From Paulinella micropora (lineage: Eukaryota; Cercozoa; Imbricatea; Euglyphida), in the NCBI GenBank assembly GCA_009731375.1, contig BJOX01000197.1, positions 282,127 through 346,126 of the forward strand: 64,000 nt of DNA, written 5' to 3'. A program made the position numbers and the translations under genes. The notes under the pieces were generated by a model. The model ran no database searches and was not told where the DNA came from. It worked only from the letters and a program-made list of their open reading frames with translations. Positions within the stretch are counted from its first letter, which is position 1. Each line of letters starts with the position of its first letter. Shown here piece by piece: positions 1 to 10,080 of this stretch.

Positions 1-124
1 CCTTGCGGGGGTGTCATTAGAGCTTATCGTCAATTAATTATTATTATTTCACGGGTGAGACGATGGAGGCGCATGTGCAGATTTGCATCAGCCATTGACA
101 GAGAAGCACTATTATTATTATTAC

Positions 125-182
<58 letters not shown>
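1..182 (+). mobile_element. tRNA-derived SINE, 3' part with (ATT)n tail
   Basis: The 3' body of the SINE family that recurs through the window, entering from the left edge. It carries the conserved block with CTTGCGGGGGTGTCATTAG and the ACGGGTGAGACGATGGAGGC block, and ends in GAGAAGCACTATT followed by a long (ATT)n tail. An ATT-rich insertion lies between the two body blocks, unlike other copies. The tRNA-like head is outside the window. Confidence 0.75.
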
Positions 183-183
<1 letters not shown>

Positions 184-184
184 G

Positions 185-421
185 TGGCACCGCGATAGCC
201 CAGTAGTTAAGGTCTACCATCTGGGACCTGCCAGTTCGATTCCCGTCGGGGCCAGTATTTTCAAAGGATATTTTCTTTGAAAGTATTGGTCTGTCTGGAA
301 GGCTTGGAGCTGCCTTGCGGGGGTGTCAGTAGAGCCTATCGTCAAATCTTCGTACTCCCCTCGCGGGTGAGACGATGGAGGCACATGTGCAGAAATGCAT
401 TCGCCATTGACTGAGAAGCAC

Positions 422-480
<59 letters not shown>

Positions 481-578
481 ATTATTATTATTGTCATTAT
501 TATTATGATTACTATTACTACTACTACTACTACTATTACTATTATTATTATTATTATTATTATTACTATTATTATTAT
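185..578 (+). mobile_element. tRNA-derived SINE, variant subfamily, with (ATT)n tail
   Basis: A full-length copy. The head starts GGCACCGCGATAGCCC and has an A-box-like TAGCCCAGTAGTT and a B-box-like AGTTCGATTCC. It differs from the main subfamily by TAGTTAAGG in the head, a 3' acceptor side CGGGGCC, and a body reading TTTTCAAAGGATATTTTCTTTG where the main form has TTTTCATTGAACATACC. The tail is (ATT)n with interruptions and runs into the next copy. Confidence 0.8.
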
Positions 579-580
579 TT

Positions 581-660
581 GGACACCGTGATAGCCCAGT
601 GGTCAAGTTCTACCATCTGGGCCCTGTCGCCAGTTCGATTCCCGTCGGTGCCACCAGTAT
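581..660 (+). mobile_element. tRNA-derived SINE head, cut by assembly gap
   Basis: The head of the main SINE subfamily: GGACACCG, the A-box TAGCCCAGTGGT, the B-box AGTTCGATTCC, then CGGTGCC-A-CCA. The body is lost in the gap that starts at 661. Confidence 0.8.
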
Positions 661-1486
661 NNNNNNNNNNNNNNNNNNNNNNNNNNNNNNNNNNNNNNNN
701 NNNNNNNNNNNNNNNNNNNNNNNNNNNNNNNNNNNNNNNNNNNNNNNNNNNNNNNNNNNNNNNNNNNNNNNNNNNNNNNNNNNNNNNNNNNNNNNNNNNN
801 NNNNNNNNNNNNNNNNNNNNNNNNNNNNNNNNNNNNNNNNNNNNNNNNNNNNNNNNNNNNNNNNNNNNNNNNNNNNNNNNNNNNNNNNNNNNNNNNNNNN
901 NNNNNNNNNNNNNNNNNNNNNNNNNNNNNNNNNNNNNNNNNNNNNNNNNNNNNNNNNNNNNNNNNNNNNNNNNNNNNNNNNNNNNNNNNNNNNNNNNNNN
1001 NNNNNNNNNNNNNNNNNNNNNNNNNNNNNNNNNNNNNNNNNNNNNNNNNNNNNNNNNNNNNNNNNNNNNNNNNNNNNNNNNNNNNNNNNNNNNNNNNNNN
1101 NNNNNNNNNNNNNNNNNNNNNNNNNNNNNNNNNNNNNNNNNNNNNNNNNNNNNNNNNNNNNNNNNNNNNNNNNNNNNNNNNNNNNNNNNNNNNNNNNNNN
1201 NNNNNNNNNNNNNNNNNNNNNNNNNNNNNNNNNNNNNNNNNNNNNNNNNNNNNNNNNNNNNNNNNNNNNNNNNNNNNNNNNNNNNNNNNNNNNNNNNNNN
1301 NNNNNNNNNNNNNNNNNNNNNNNNNNNNNNNNNNNNNNNNNNNNNNNNNNNNNNNNNNNNNNNNNNNNNNNNNNNNNNNNNNNNNNNNNNNNNNNNNNNN
1401 NNNNNNNNNNNNNNNNNNNNNNNNNNNNNNNNNNNNNNNNNNNNNNNNNNNNNNNNNNNNNNNNNNNNNNNNNNNNNNNNNNNNNN
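661..1486. other. assembly gap (N run)
   Basis: 826 undetermined bases. ORFs across it are meaningless. Confidence 1.
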
Positions 1487-1488
1487 GT

Positions 1489-1680
1489 GGCACCACGATA
1501 GCCCAGTAGTTAAGGTCTACCATCTGGGACCTGTCGCCAGTTCGATTCCCGTCGGGGCCAGTATTTTCAAAGGATATTTTCTTTGAAAGTATTGGTCTGT
1601 CTGGAAGGCTTGGAGCTGCCTTGCGGGGGTGTCAGTAGAGCCTATCGTCAAATCTTCGTACTCCCCTCNNNNNNNNNNTA

Positions 1681-1745
<65 letters not shown>

Positions 1746-1776
1746 CATTATTATCATCATCATCATCATCATCATC

Positions 1777-1823
<47 letters not shown>
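1489..1823 (+). mobile_element. tRNA-derived SINE, variant subfamily
   Basis: Second copy of the variant subfamily (GGCACCACGATAGCCC head, TTTTCAAAGGATATTTTC body). A 10-N gap at 1669-1678 replaces the last body block. The tail is (ATT)n with an internal (ATC)n patch. Confidence 0.75.
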
Positions 1824-2097
1824 GGACACCGTGATAGCCCAGTGGTCAAGTTCTACCATCTGAGCCCTGTCGCCAGTTCGATTCCCGTCGGTGCCACCAG
1901 TATTTTCATTGAACATACCGGTCCGTCTGGAAGTGTTGGAACTGCCCTTGCGGGGGTGTCATTAGAGCCTATCGTCAATTCTTCGTACTCCCCTCACGGG
2001 TGAGACGATGGAGGCGCATGTGCAGAAATGCATCAGCCATTGACAGAGAGGCACTATTATTATTATTATTAGTATTATTAGTATTATTAGTATTATT
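1824..2097 (+). mobile_element. tRNA-derived SINE, main subfamily, full length
   Basis: A complete copy: tRNA-like head (A-box, B-box, CGGTGCC-ACCA end), a body with CATTGAACATACCGGTCCG and the CTTGCGGGGGTGTCATTAG block, the GGGTGAGACGATGGAGGC block, and an (ATT)n/(AGT)n tail. The tail abuts a fragment of the 493-bp repeat directly. Confidence 0.85.
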
Positions 2098-2321
2098 GAT
2101 ATGCTATTAGCTGCATCAGTGCGCCTCAGATATAGTAAATCTGCTTGGAGTGTTGACTGTGACATATTTGAGGGAAATCCCGATGAAAAAACCTAGTCAC
2201 ACTTGCTAAACAGAGTTCCAGCCCAATGGCCTCAAGGCGTTAAACTGTGACGCCAACTCATAACCCTTTGGTGGTAGATGCTGGGGAGGAGGGTCGTTGC
2301 GCGCGTAAAAGATCTTAAACT
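2098..2321 (+). repeat. partial copy of the 493-bp repeat
   Basis: This stretch matches the 3' end of one 493-bp unit and the start of the next as seen at 55,148-56,357, with few differences. It begins inside the unit just after a SINE tail and is cut by the gap at 2322. No coding sense is evident. Confidence 0.8.
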
Positions 2322-3122
2322 NNNNNNNNNNNNNNNNNNNNNNNNNNNNNNNNNNNNNNNNNNNNNNNNNNNNNNNNNNNNNNNNNNNNNNNNNNNNNNN
2401 NNNNNNNNNNNNNNNNNNNNNNNNNNNNNNNNNNNNNNNNNNNNNNNNNNNNNNNNNNNNNNNNNNNNNNNNNNNNNNNNNNNNNNNNNNNNNNNNNNNN
2501 NNNNNNNNNNNNNNNNNNNNNNNNNNNNNNNNNNNNNNNNNNNNNNNNNNNNNNNNNNNNNNNNNNNNNNNNNNNNNNNNNNNNNNNNNNNNNNNNNNNN
2601 NNNNNNNNNNNNNNNNNNNNNNNNNNNNNNNNNNNNNNNNNNNNNNNNNNNNNNNNNNNNNNNNNNNNNNNNNNNNNNNNNNNNNNNNNNNNNNNNNNNN
2701 NNNNNNNNNNNNNNNNNNNNNNNNNNNNNNNNNNNNNNNNNNNNNNNNNNNNNNNNNNNNNNNNNNNNNNNNNNNNNNNNNNNNNNNNNNNNNNNNNNNN
2801 NNNNNNNNNNNNNNNNNNNNNNNNNNNNNNNNNNNNNNNNNNNNNNNNNNNNNNNNNNNNNNNNNNNNNNNNNNNNNNNNNNNNNNNNNNNNNNNNNNNN
2901 NNNNNNNNNNNNNNNNNNNNNNNNNNNNNNNNNNNNNNNNNNNNNNNNNNNNNNNNNNNNNNNNNNNNNNNNNNNNNNNNNNNNNNNNNNNNNNNNNNNN
3001 NNNNNNNNNNNNNNNNNNNNNNNNNNNNNNNNNNNNNNNNNNNNNNNNNNNNNNNNNNNNNNNNNNNNNNNNNNNNNNNNNNNNNNNNNNNNNNNNNNNN
3101 NNNNNNNNNNNNNNNNNNNNNN
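2322..3122. other. assembly gap (N run)
   Basis: 801 undetermined bases. Confidence 1.
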
Positions 3123-3127
3123 AGCAC

Positions 3128-3172
<45 letters not shown>

Positions 3173-3210
3173 GGGAATCGCACTATTATTATTATTATCA
3201 TTATTATTAT

Positions 3211-3443
3211 GGACACCGTGATAGCCCAGTGGTCAAGTTCTACCATCTGGGCCCTGTCGCCAGTTCGATTCCCGTCGGTGCCACCAGTATTTTCATTGAA
3301 CATACCGGTCCGTCTGGAAGTGTTGGAACTGCCCTTGCGGGGGTGTCATTAGAGCCTATCGTCAATTCTTCGTACTCCCCTCACGGGTGAGACGATGGAG
3401 GCGCATGTGCAGAAATGTATCAGCCATTAACAGAGAAGCACTA

Positions 3444-3513
<70 letters not shown>

Positions 3514-3523
3514 CATCATCATC
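3211..3523 (+). mobile_element. tRNA-derived SINE, main subfamily, full length
   Basis: A complete head, body and (ATT)n/(ATC)n tail, nearly identical to the copy at 1824. It is preceded at 3123-3210 by the tail of another copy (AGCACTATT then ATT repeats). The stretch 3524-3690 that follows is a short unique island with no feature recognised, then more ATT/ATC repeat. Confidence 0.85.
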
Positions 3524-3748
3524 AGGGAGTACATAGGCCATCGGTCCTTTCCATGGGCTGATTGGTATAAAGCTCCTAGAGTAATGTTCTATGCAGTCAC
3601 TTCCTTTATTCCACCGATTGGTGTGGAGACTTTCCTTATGGAATGGAGGACTGGATGCACATGGCCTTTTGGCTCAGCAATTGGCAGGAGATACACATTA
3701 TTATTATTATTATTATTATTATCATCATCATCATTACTATCATTATTA

Positions 3749-3800
<52 letters not shown>

Positions 3801-3875
3801 GGACACCGTGATAGCCCAGTGGTCAAGTTCTACCATCTGAGCCCTGTCGCCAGTTCGATTCCCGTCGGTGCCACC
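3801..3875 (+). mobile_element. tRNA-derived SINE head, cut by assembly gap
   Basis: A head with A-box, B-box and CGGTGCCACC, truncated by the gap at 3876-4831 (956 N). Confidence 0.8.
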
Positions 3876-4831
3876 NNNNNNNNNNNNNNNNNNNNNNNNN
3901 NNNNNNNNNNNNNNNNNNNNNNNNNNNNNNNNNNNNNNNNNNNNNNNNNNNNNNNNNNNNNNNNNNNNNNNNNNNNNNNNNNNNNNNNNNNNNNNNNNNN
4001 NNNNNNNNNNNNNNNNNNNNNNNNNNNNNNNNNNNNNNNNNNNNNNNNNNNNNNNNNNNNNNNNNNNNNNNNNNNNNNNNNNNNNNNNNNNNNNNNNNNN
4101 NNNNNNNNNNNNNNNNNNNNNNNNNNNNNNNNNNNNNNNNNNNNNNNNNNNNNNNNNNNNNNNNNNNNNNNNNNNNNNNNNNNNNNNNNNNNNNNNNNNN
4201 NNNNNNNNNNNNNNNNNNNNNNNNNNNNNNNNNNNNNNNNNNNNNNNNNNNNNNNNNNNNNNNNNNNNNNNNNNNNNNNNNNNNNNNNNNNNNNNNNNNN
4301 NNNNNNNNNNNNNNNNNNNNNNNNNNNNNNNNNNNNNNNNNNNNNNNNNNNNNNNNNNNNNNNNNNNNNNNNNNNNNNNNNNNNNNNNNNNNNNNNNNNN
4401 NNNNNNNNNNNNNNNNNNNNNNNNNNNNNNNNNNNNNNNNNNNNNNNNNNNNNNNNNNNNNNNNNNNNNNNNNNNNNNNNNNNNNNNNNNNNNNNNNNNN
4501 NNNNNNNNNNNNNNNNNNNNNNNNNNNNNNNNNNNNNNNNNNNNNNNNNNNNNNNNNNNNNNNNNNNNNNNNNNNNNNNNNNNNNNNNNNNNNNNNNNNN
4601 NNNNNNNNNNNNNNNNNNNNNNNNNNNNNNNNNNNNNNNNNNNNNNNNNNNNNNNNNNNNNNNNNNNNNNNNNNNNNNNNNNNNNNNNNNNNNNNNNNNN
4701 NNNNNNNNNNNNNNNNNNNNNNNNNNNNNNNNNNNNNNNNNNNNNNNNNNNNNNNNNNNNNNNNNNNNNNNNNNNNNNNNNNNNNNNNNNNNNNNNNNNN
4801 NNNNNNNNNNNNNNNNNNNNNNNNNNNNNNN
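3876..4831. other. assembly gap (N run)
   Basis: 956 undetermined bases. Confidence 1.
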
Positions 4832-5023
4832 ACGTCTTGCAAGAGGTTGCTGGGACTGCGGAATAACCTCGGCTTAGTGCAGTCTTGCCCTCAGGAGCTC
4901 CATCGGTGGCCCCGATCATCAGGCGAGAGACTGACACGGGGGGGTGGAGGACCTCGAACAAGGGTATTGGAGGCTTATGTCCGTTGAGGATATGCCATTA
5001 GCTGCATCAGTACGCCTCAGATA

Positions 5024-5075
<52 letters not shown>

Positions 5076-5090
5076 GTTATTATTATTATA
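4832..5090 (+). repeat. partial 493-bp repeat interrupted by (ATT)n
   Basis: Positions 4832-5024 match the middle of the 493-bp unit (ACGTCTTGCAAGAGG to CGCCTCAGATATA). The match stops at GATATA, where intact units continue GTAAATCTG, and an (ATT)n tract follows. Confidence 0.8.
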
Positions 5091-5157
5091 GGTCAGTTTC
5101 ACAGGGCGAGCGATCAAGTTCAAGTGAACACTTTTAATCTCCATACTGATCCTGGCT

Positions 5158-5187
5158 AGTCTCTCTCTCTCTCTGTCTCTCTCTGTC

Positions 5188-5236
<49 letters not shown>

Positions 5237-5332
5237 TCTTTCATCACTTTTTATCTCTATACTGACCCTGGCTAATTAGTAAGTGTTTGGTGTCAGTCTT
5301 TCTGTCTGTCTGTCTGTCCTCTCTCTCTCTCC

Positions 5333-5379
<47 letters not shown>

Positions 5380-5427
5380 CTCTCTCATCACTTTTATCTT
5401 CACACTGACCCTGGCTAACAGTTTGGC

Positions 5428-5478
<51 letters not shown>

Positions 5479-5482
5479 TCTT

Positions 5483-5520
<38 letters not shown>
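5158..5520 (+). repeat. (CT)n-rich tracts with two copies of a short unique spacer
   Basis: Three CT/CTTT microsatellite blocks separated by near copies of a 25-30 bp spacer (CATCACTTTTTATCTCTATACTGACCCTGGCTAA type). The last block ends in (CA)n. Confidence 0.8.
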
Positions 5521-5521
<1 letters not shown>

Positions 5522-6214
5522 ACCCTGTAATTGTTCACTACTATGCATATCAATGCTAGTGACTCTTTCATACCCTGTTAGTTGTCGTTAGCACCTTTAG
5601 TGTTAACCGTTCGTTAAAACTTAACCGGGCTCATAATTTTGGAAAGTGCTCCGTAGCGGTTTTGTCGGCGAAGCCGACAAAACCGTTACCCGCTTGTTAC
5701 CGTTTCCTTAAGCCGGAAGTATTCAGTGGGTTTCCGGCCGGCCGGCCGGCTGGTTTTTCTTACTTAGGTTTGCTGGCTTGCTTTCCACATGCTGTGCTTT
5801 GCTTTTTGCTTTTGTTTGCTAGCCAGCGAAAGAACTGTGTTTCTGAAAAGAAACTCCCACCCACCCTTTTCCCTTTATTAATTTTTTGATTTAAGCTGTC
5901 TAGTTCAAGTCATTAAGGGATCAAAAAGGCTTTTATGTTCTCAAAAAAAAAAAAAAAAAAAAAAAAAACGAAAATAGAAATAAGAGAAACATATATTTTG
6001 TACCCAACTTTTCTTTATTAATATTAGAAGGAGAGAGCTCAAATTATTCTAAATACGGCCCCCCCCTCCCCTCTCTCTCTCTTTCCCCTCTCTCCAGGAC
6101 CTTCTCTCTCTCTCTCTTTTCTCTCTTTATCTTTTTTCTCTTTCTATCTCTTTCCCTTCCTCTTTTCCCTCCCATTCTCCCCTCTCCGCTTTCTCCTCCT
6201 TTTTGTGTGTGTGT

Positions 6215-6255
<41 letters not shown>

Positions 6256-6808
6256 ACTTGTAGTACTGAGAAGGATGCTCGTTTAAACTTGAAGTAGAGG
6301 GACGCTCATTTGAAAGTAAGAGGACGCTCGTTTAATCTTGAAGCCTAGTAGAGGGACGCTCGTTTTAGCTAACTTGGCCCACCACTCCACACCCTTCTTG
6401 CAAAACCTCCCACCCTCAGCTTCAGTTTGCAATTAAGTCTGCGACGTGACCGTGAGTGGAATAGTAATTGTTAAAGTAGTGCGGCTGCGCTAGATCAAGT
6501 TGACAGCGCATAGCCGTTGTTCACCTAAAGGTTTTCCACTTGTCACGTTCACGATCAACGCAGAGTGACTGAGACTTCAAAGAGTCATCTTTAACCAACT
6601 GCTTCGGCATGCCCGTTGGGGCATTGTCTCTTCGCTCTAGAATGATATATATTAAAGTTTCGTTCGTTCACTTTTCATTCATGATTATGTTTCCCGGTTT
6701 AATTTTAACTGTACTGTGTAGTATGTAGTATGTAGTATGTATTAAGCAGTGTGTAGTTGCTAATCCTCATCCTCTCACTATTTTGATTACTACTACTGGT
6801 ATACTATT
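5521..6808. other. mostly unique non-coding stretch
   Basis: No gene can be supported. It holds a 26-bp A run near 5945, CT-rich low complexity at 6060-6255, and four imperfect copies of a GGACGCTCGTTT motif at about 6271-6368, each followed by a TTGAAGTAGAG-like tail. Confidence 0.5.
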
Positions 6809-6809
6809 A

Positions 6810-6882
<73 letters not shown>

Positions 6883-6934
6883 GTCTGTCTATCTGTCTCA
6901 GTGTCTTCCTATCTATCTATCCATCTATCTATCC

Positions 6935-6970
<36 letters not shown>

Positions 6971-7206
6971 ATCTATCTATCTTTCTATCTATCTATCTTT
7001 CTATCTATCTATCTTTCTATCTATCTATCCTATAGAATGGCGCAATTAAGTACCGCGCGCGAACAGCCGAGCACTGGTGATGGTGAGGTATATCTATCTA
7101 TCATATAGGATGGCCCAATTGAGTACCGCGCCAGAACATCCAACCAAGCACTGGTGATGGTAAGGAGGAGCCAATCGACTTCGGTCATGACTGATTGATT
7201 GATTGA

Positions 7207-7267
<61 letters not shown>

Positions 7268-7286
7268 GTTGGTTGGTTGGTTGGTT

Positions 7287-7357
<71 letters not shown>

Positions 7358-7460
7358 GGATAGATAGATAGATAGATAGATGGATAGATAGATAGATAGA
7401 TAGATAGACACGTTGGTAGGTAGATAGGTAGATGGATTAATTGATTACATCGGATTGGAT

Positions 7461-7498
<38 letters not shown>

Positions 7499-7507
7499 CA
7501 GATAGAC

Positions 7508-7569
<62 letters not shown>

Positions 7570-7728
7570 GTAGATAGGTAGGTAGGTAGGTAGGTAGGTC
7601 GGTAGGTCGGTAGGTCGGTAGGTCGGTAGGTCGGTAGGTCGGTAGGTAGGTAGAGGTAGGTAGAGGTAGGTAGAGGTAGGTAGGTAGATAGGTAGATAGG
7701 TAGATAGATAGCTAGGTAGGTAGGTAGG

Positions 7729-7790
<62 letters not shown>

Positions 7791-7815
7791 CTAGATAGAT
7801 CGATAGATAGATAGG
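6809..7815. repeat. inverted tetranucleotide arrays (TATC)n ... (GATA)n with internal duplication
   Basis: (TATC)n runs from 6809 to 7029 and (GATA)n, (GATT)n and (GGTA)n run from about 7190 to 7815, so the two flanks are reverse complements. Between them lie two copies of a unique 60-bp segment (about 7030-7090 and 7106-7166), both containing AGTACCGCG and AGCACTGGTGATGGT. Confidence 0.85.
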
Positions 7816-8040
7816 TTTTGGTCTCGCTCTTCCACCAACATTTAATAAAATTTACATAGCACCGTTTTGAGAGAGAGAGAGAGAGAGAGAGAGCTACTTA
7901 CTTGCCTGAATACATACCTGTAGATGTATCTGACAGTACATGCATGAAATCGTCTATGTATGTCATGTAAAATAATGTATGTATGTGCAAATACGTTGGT
8001 AGGTTCATGAATGCTCCGTCGCCTCTCAATATATTAAGCA

Positions 8041-8100
8041 GATTTATCAGATTAACAATCATGAATAAAATGATTACTACTACTACTACTACTACTACTG

Positions 8101-8152
<52 letters not shown>

Positions 8153-8283
8153 CGCTGCTGCTACTACTAAAACTATCGTGATTATTATCATCATCAGCGT
8201 CATCATCATCATTACCGTCATCACGACCATGAGAGAGAGAGAAAGAGATTTATCATGTTAACAATCATGAATAAAGTGATTTA
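8041..8283. repeat. (ACT)n/(ATC)n array flanked by a 37-bp direct repeat
   Basis: A GATTTATCA.GTTAACAATCATGAATAAA.TGATT segment occurs at 8041-8077 and again at 8247-8283. Between the copies are trinucleotide repeats and a GAGAGAGA patch. Confidence 0.7.
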
Positions 8284-8392
8284 TGTAAATCATGATTACT
8301 GCCTTGTGTTAGGTTCATAATTACTCCATCCCCTTGAGTGAACCTCCAGTTCCTTAAGAGTCCAAGCCTTCAACCAGCGTGAAAGACGCATT

Positions 8393-8626
8393 TCAAACTT
8401 CAATGTGATGTGTCTGTTCTGTCACAATTGACACAATTGAAACCACAACGAGTTGCAAGCACCGTGTAATAAAAGTCTTTGAGGAAAAAGATGAAAAGGT
8501 AAACTTGATGGGGCCTCCATCTATCGATATGCTGTCTCCGAAAGCCAGAATGCGTGAGCTTTCATTATTAGATGTTTCCAAGTTGACAGCCTGGGCCGAC
8601 TCGGACAGTCGCCGGAAGGTGGCCAT
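8393..8626 (-). CDS. possible N-terminal exon of an unknown protein
   Basis: A 77-codon open frame on the minus strand starting MATFRRLSESAQAVNLE. About the first 50 residues, to FTFSSFSSK, have normal amino-acid composition and low repeat content, which is rare in this part of the window. Past the AAAG at about 8477 the frame looks intronic. A poly-G tract (plus-strand C run 8636-8668) and a 10-N gap lie directly upstream. I do not recognise a family. It could be a chance ORF. Confidence 0.3.
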   Translation of the reverse strand: MATFRRLSESAQAVNLETSNNESSRILAFGDSISIDGGPIKFTFSSFSSKTFITRCLQLVVVSIVSIVTEQTHHIEV

Positions 8627-8631
8627 GGTCT

Positions 8632-8635
<4 letters not shown>

Positions 8636-8668
<33 letters not shown>

Positions 8669-8678
8669 NNNNNNNNNN
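8636..8678. repeat. poly-C tract ending in a 10-N gap
   Basis: 33 consecutive C, then N at 8669-8678. The true length is unknown. The sequence from 8700 to 9164 shows nothing I can name. Confidence 0.9.
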
Positions 8679-9164
8679 CGTGCGCCGGCGGGGCGGGGTC
8701 TGACTCACGGCAGAGCACTTGAATCACGTCCCGATCGTAAATAGCTGAGAGGTCACTTCCTTTATTTACGTAGATTTCTACTTGTTAAAATTGCAGACTT
8801 TGGTTGCAAAGTACGAACACAATGAACGTAGATTTGTGAGTTAGCTAAGCTAGGGCTTTGCAAAAACTACTGTAAAGTACTTGAAGAAGGGCTTCAAGTC
8901 CAAACTTGTAGTTCAAGTGTCCAGGAATTGCTTCTTGGGAAAAAGGGTCCCACGGTTGTGACTGTGGGCTTATTGGCTCATTTTTCCGGACTTCTGTTTT
9001 CCTTGTCCACAAATTTACCGCAACGTGCGTGTTTCACTGGAAATCGGGGGAAAAGTAATAGTGGGAAAAAGGCAATAGTCAACCTTTTGTAAAAAGAACT
9101 TTGACTTGATCGTTTGAAGTCATTTCTGAACGAAATCGAAAACTAGTTAGTGAAGTCGTAACGT

Positions 9165-9252
9165 CGTGCAGAGGAGAATCTAACGGGCCGGTCAAAAACA
9201 GTAAACATGTCAACGGTAGTGGTTTTGGCCGGTCGTTAAAGTGCTCAGTCTG
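9165..9252. repeat. dispersed repeat, copy 1
   Basis: This segment (GAGAATCTAACGGGCCGG through AAAGTGCTCAGTCT) recurs at 42,629-42,715 in the same orientation with a few substitutions and one small indel. Flanks do not match, so it is probably an end or fragment of a mobile element. Confidence 0.7.
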
Positions 9253-9354
9253 ATACAATGGGCTAAGCAACATATCAGAAACGATGGAGCGGCGGGCCTT
9301 TTTGTGATAAGAATTCTTGCTGCATTTGCTGCTACTTACACTCGGGAAAAAATT

Positions 9355-9610
9355 CAATGGAGAAAACCCTCACAACTTCTTCTTGACGACAACCGGCACT
9401 CGGGGCGTCCCCCTCCTACCGGCTTGCGACTTCCTACGAAGAAGAATTTAACAATTCTGAACAATTCCCGCCAGTCGAACTGACGACGTCACACAAAAGA
9501 TGTACCTCTAGAAATTGACACACGAAACGTCCTGATATGGATAAAAATGGTACTGGTAAAAAGCTGGTGCCACCAGTACCAGGAAAGGTACTACAATTGA
9601 CTGTATTAAT
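9355..9610 (-). repeat. direct repeat flanking the copia element, probable 3' LTR
   Basis: 256 bp nearly identical to 27,126-27,380. The two copies bracket copia gag and pol on the minus strand, which is the position expected of LTRs. An inverted repeat (GGTACTGGT...ACCAGTACC) lies near the right end. The ends are not classical: TGGAG at the left, no clear CA at the right, and I could not find a matching target-site duplication. 256 bp is short but possible for copia LTRs. Confidence 0.6.
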
Positions 9611-10080
9611 AACTAATAATACTACTAACCGTAACGATTACTGCTAACGTATAATTGAGCAATAAGGACATAACTGAGGAGGAAGGGTCTAATTAATTGT
9701 CCAATGCTCCCCGTTAACTTGATTAGACTCCCTTACGAGTCAGTGTCCAAACACGATCCGCTACTAACAACTAGAGCAGGTCAATAAGCAAGGCGCAAGT
9801 GAGCTACCCTACGTCTAGAGTGGAGTTCGGCTACATAGCTACACAATACAAACTAAAGCGTGGTATGCACACCAGTGCACATGATATGACTAAAGTAAAA
9901 GCAGAGGCGCTAGCCTACGTCTCCACAGCTGGTGGAGTTCGGCAATCTAGCGACCTAATTTCTAAAATCTATCCCCTTGCTATCGGGTACCTAACCAAAG
10001 TCCTATCATAAGTCCACGTTGGAGAAAGTCCCATCGTTGAAGACAGTCCCACCACACGCGACTACCTCCCGCAGCCGCCG

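Noticed and set aside
579-4961. ORFs spanning N runs
   Set aside because: They exist only because N is read as open sequence.
9241-9483. 80-codon plus-strand ORF
   Set aside because: Runs from unique sequence into the LTR-like repeat; no motif.
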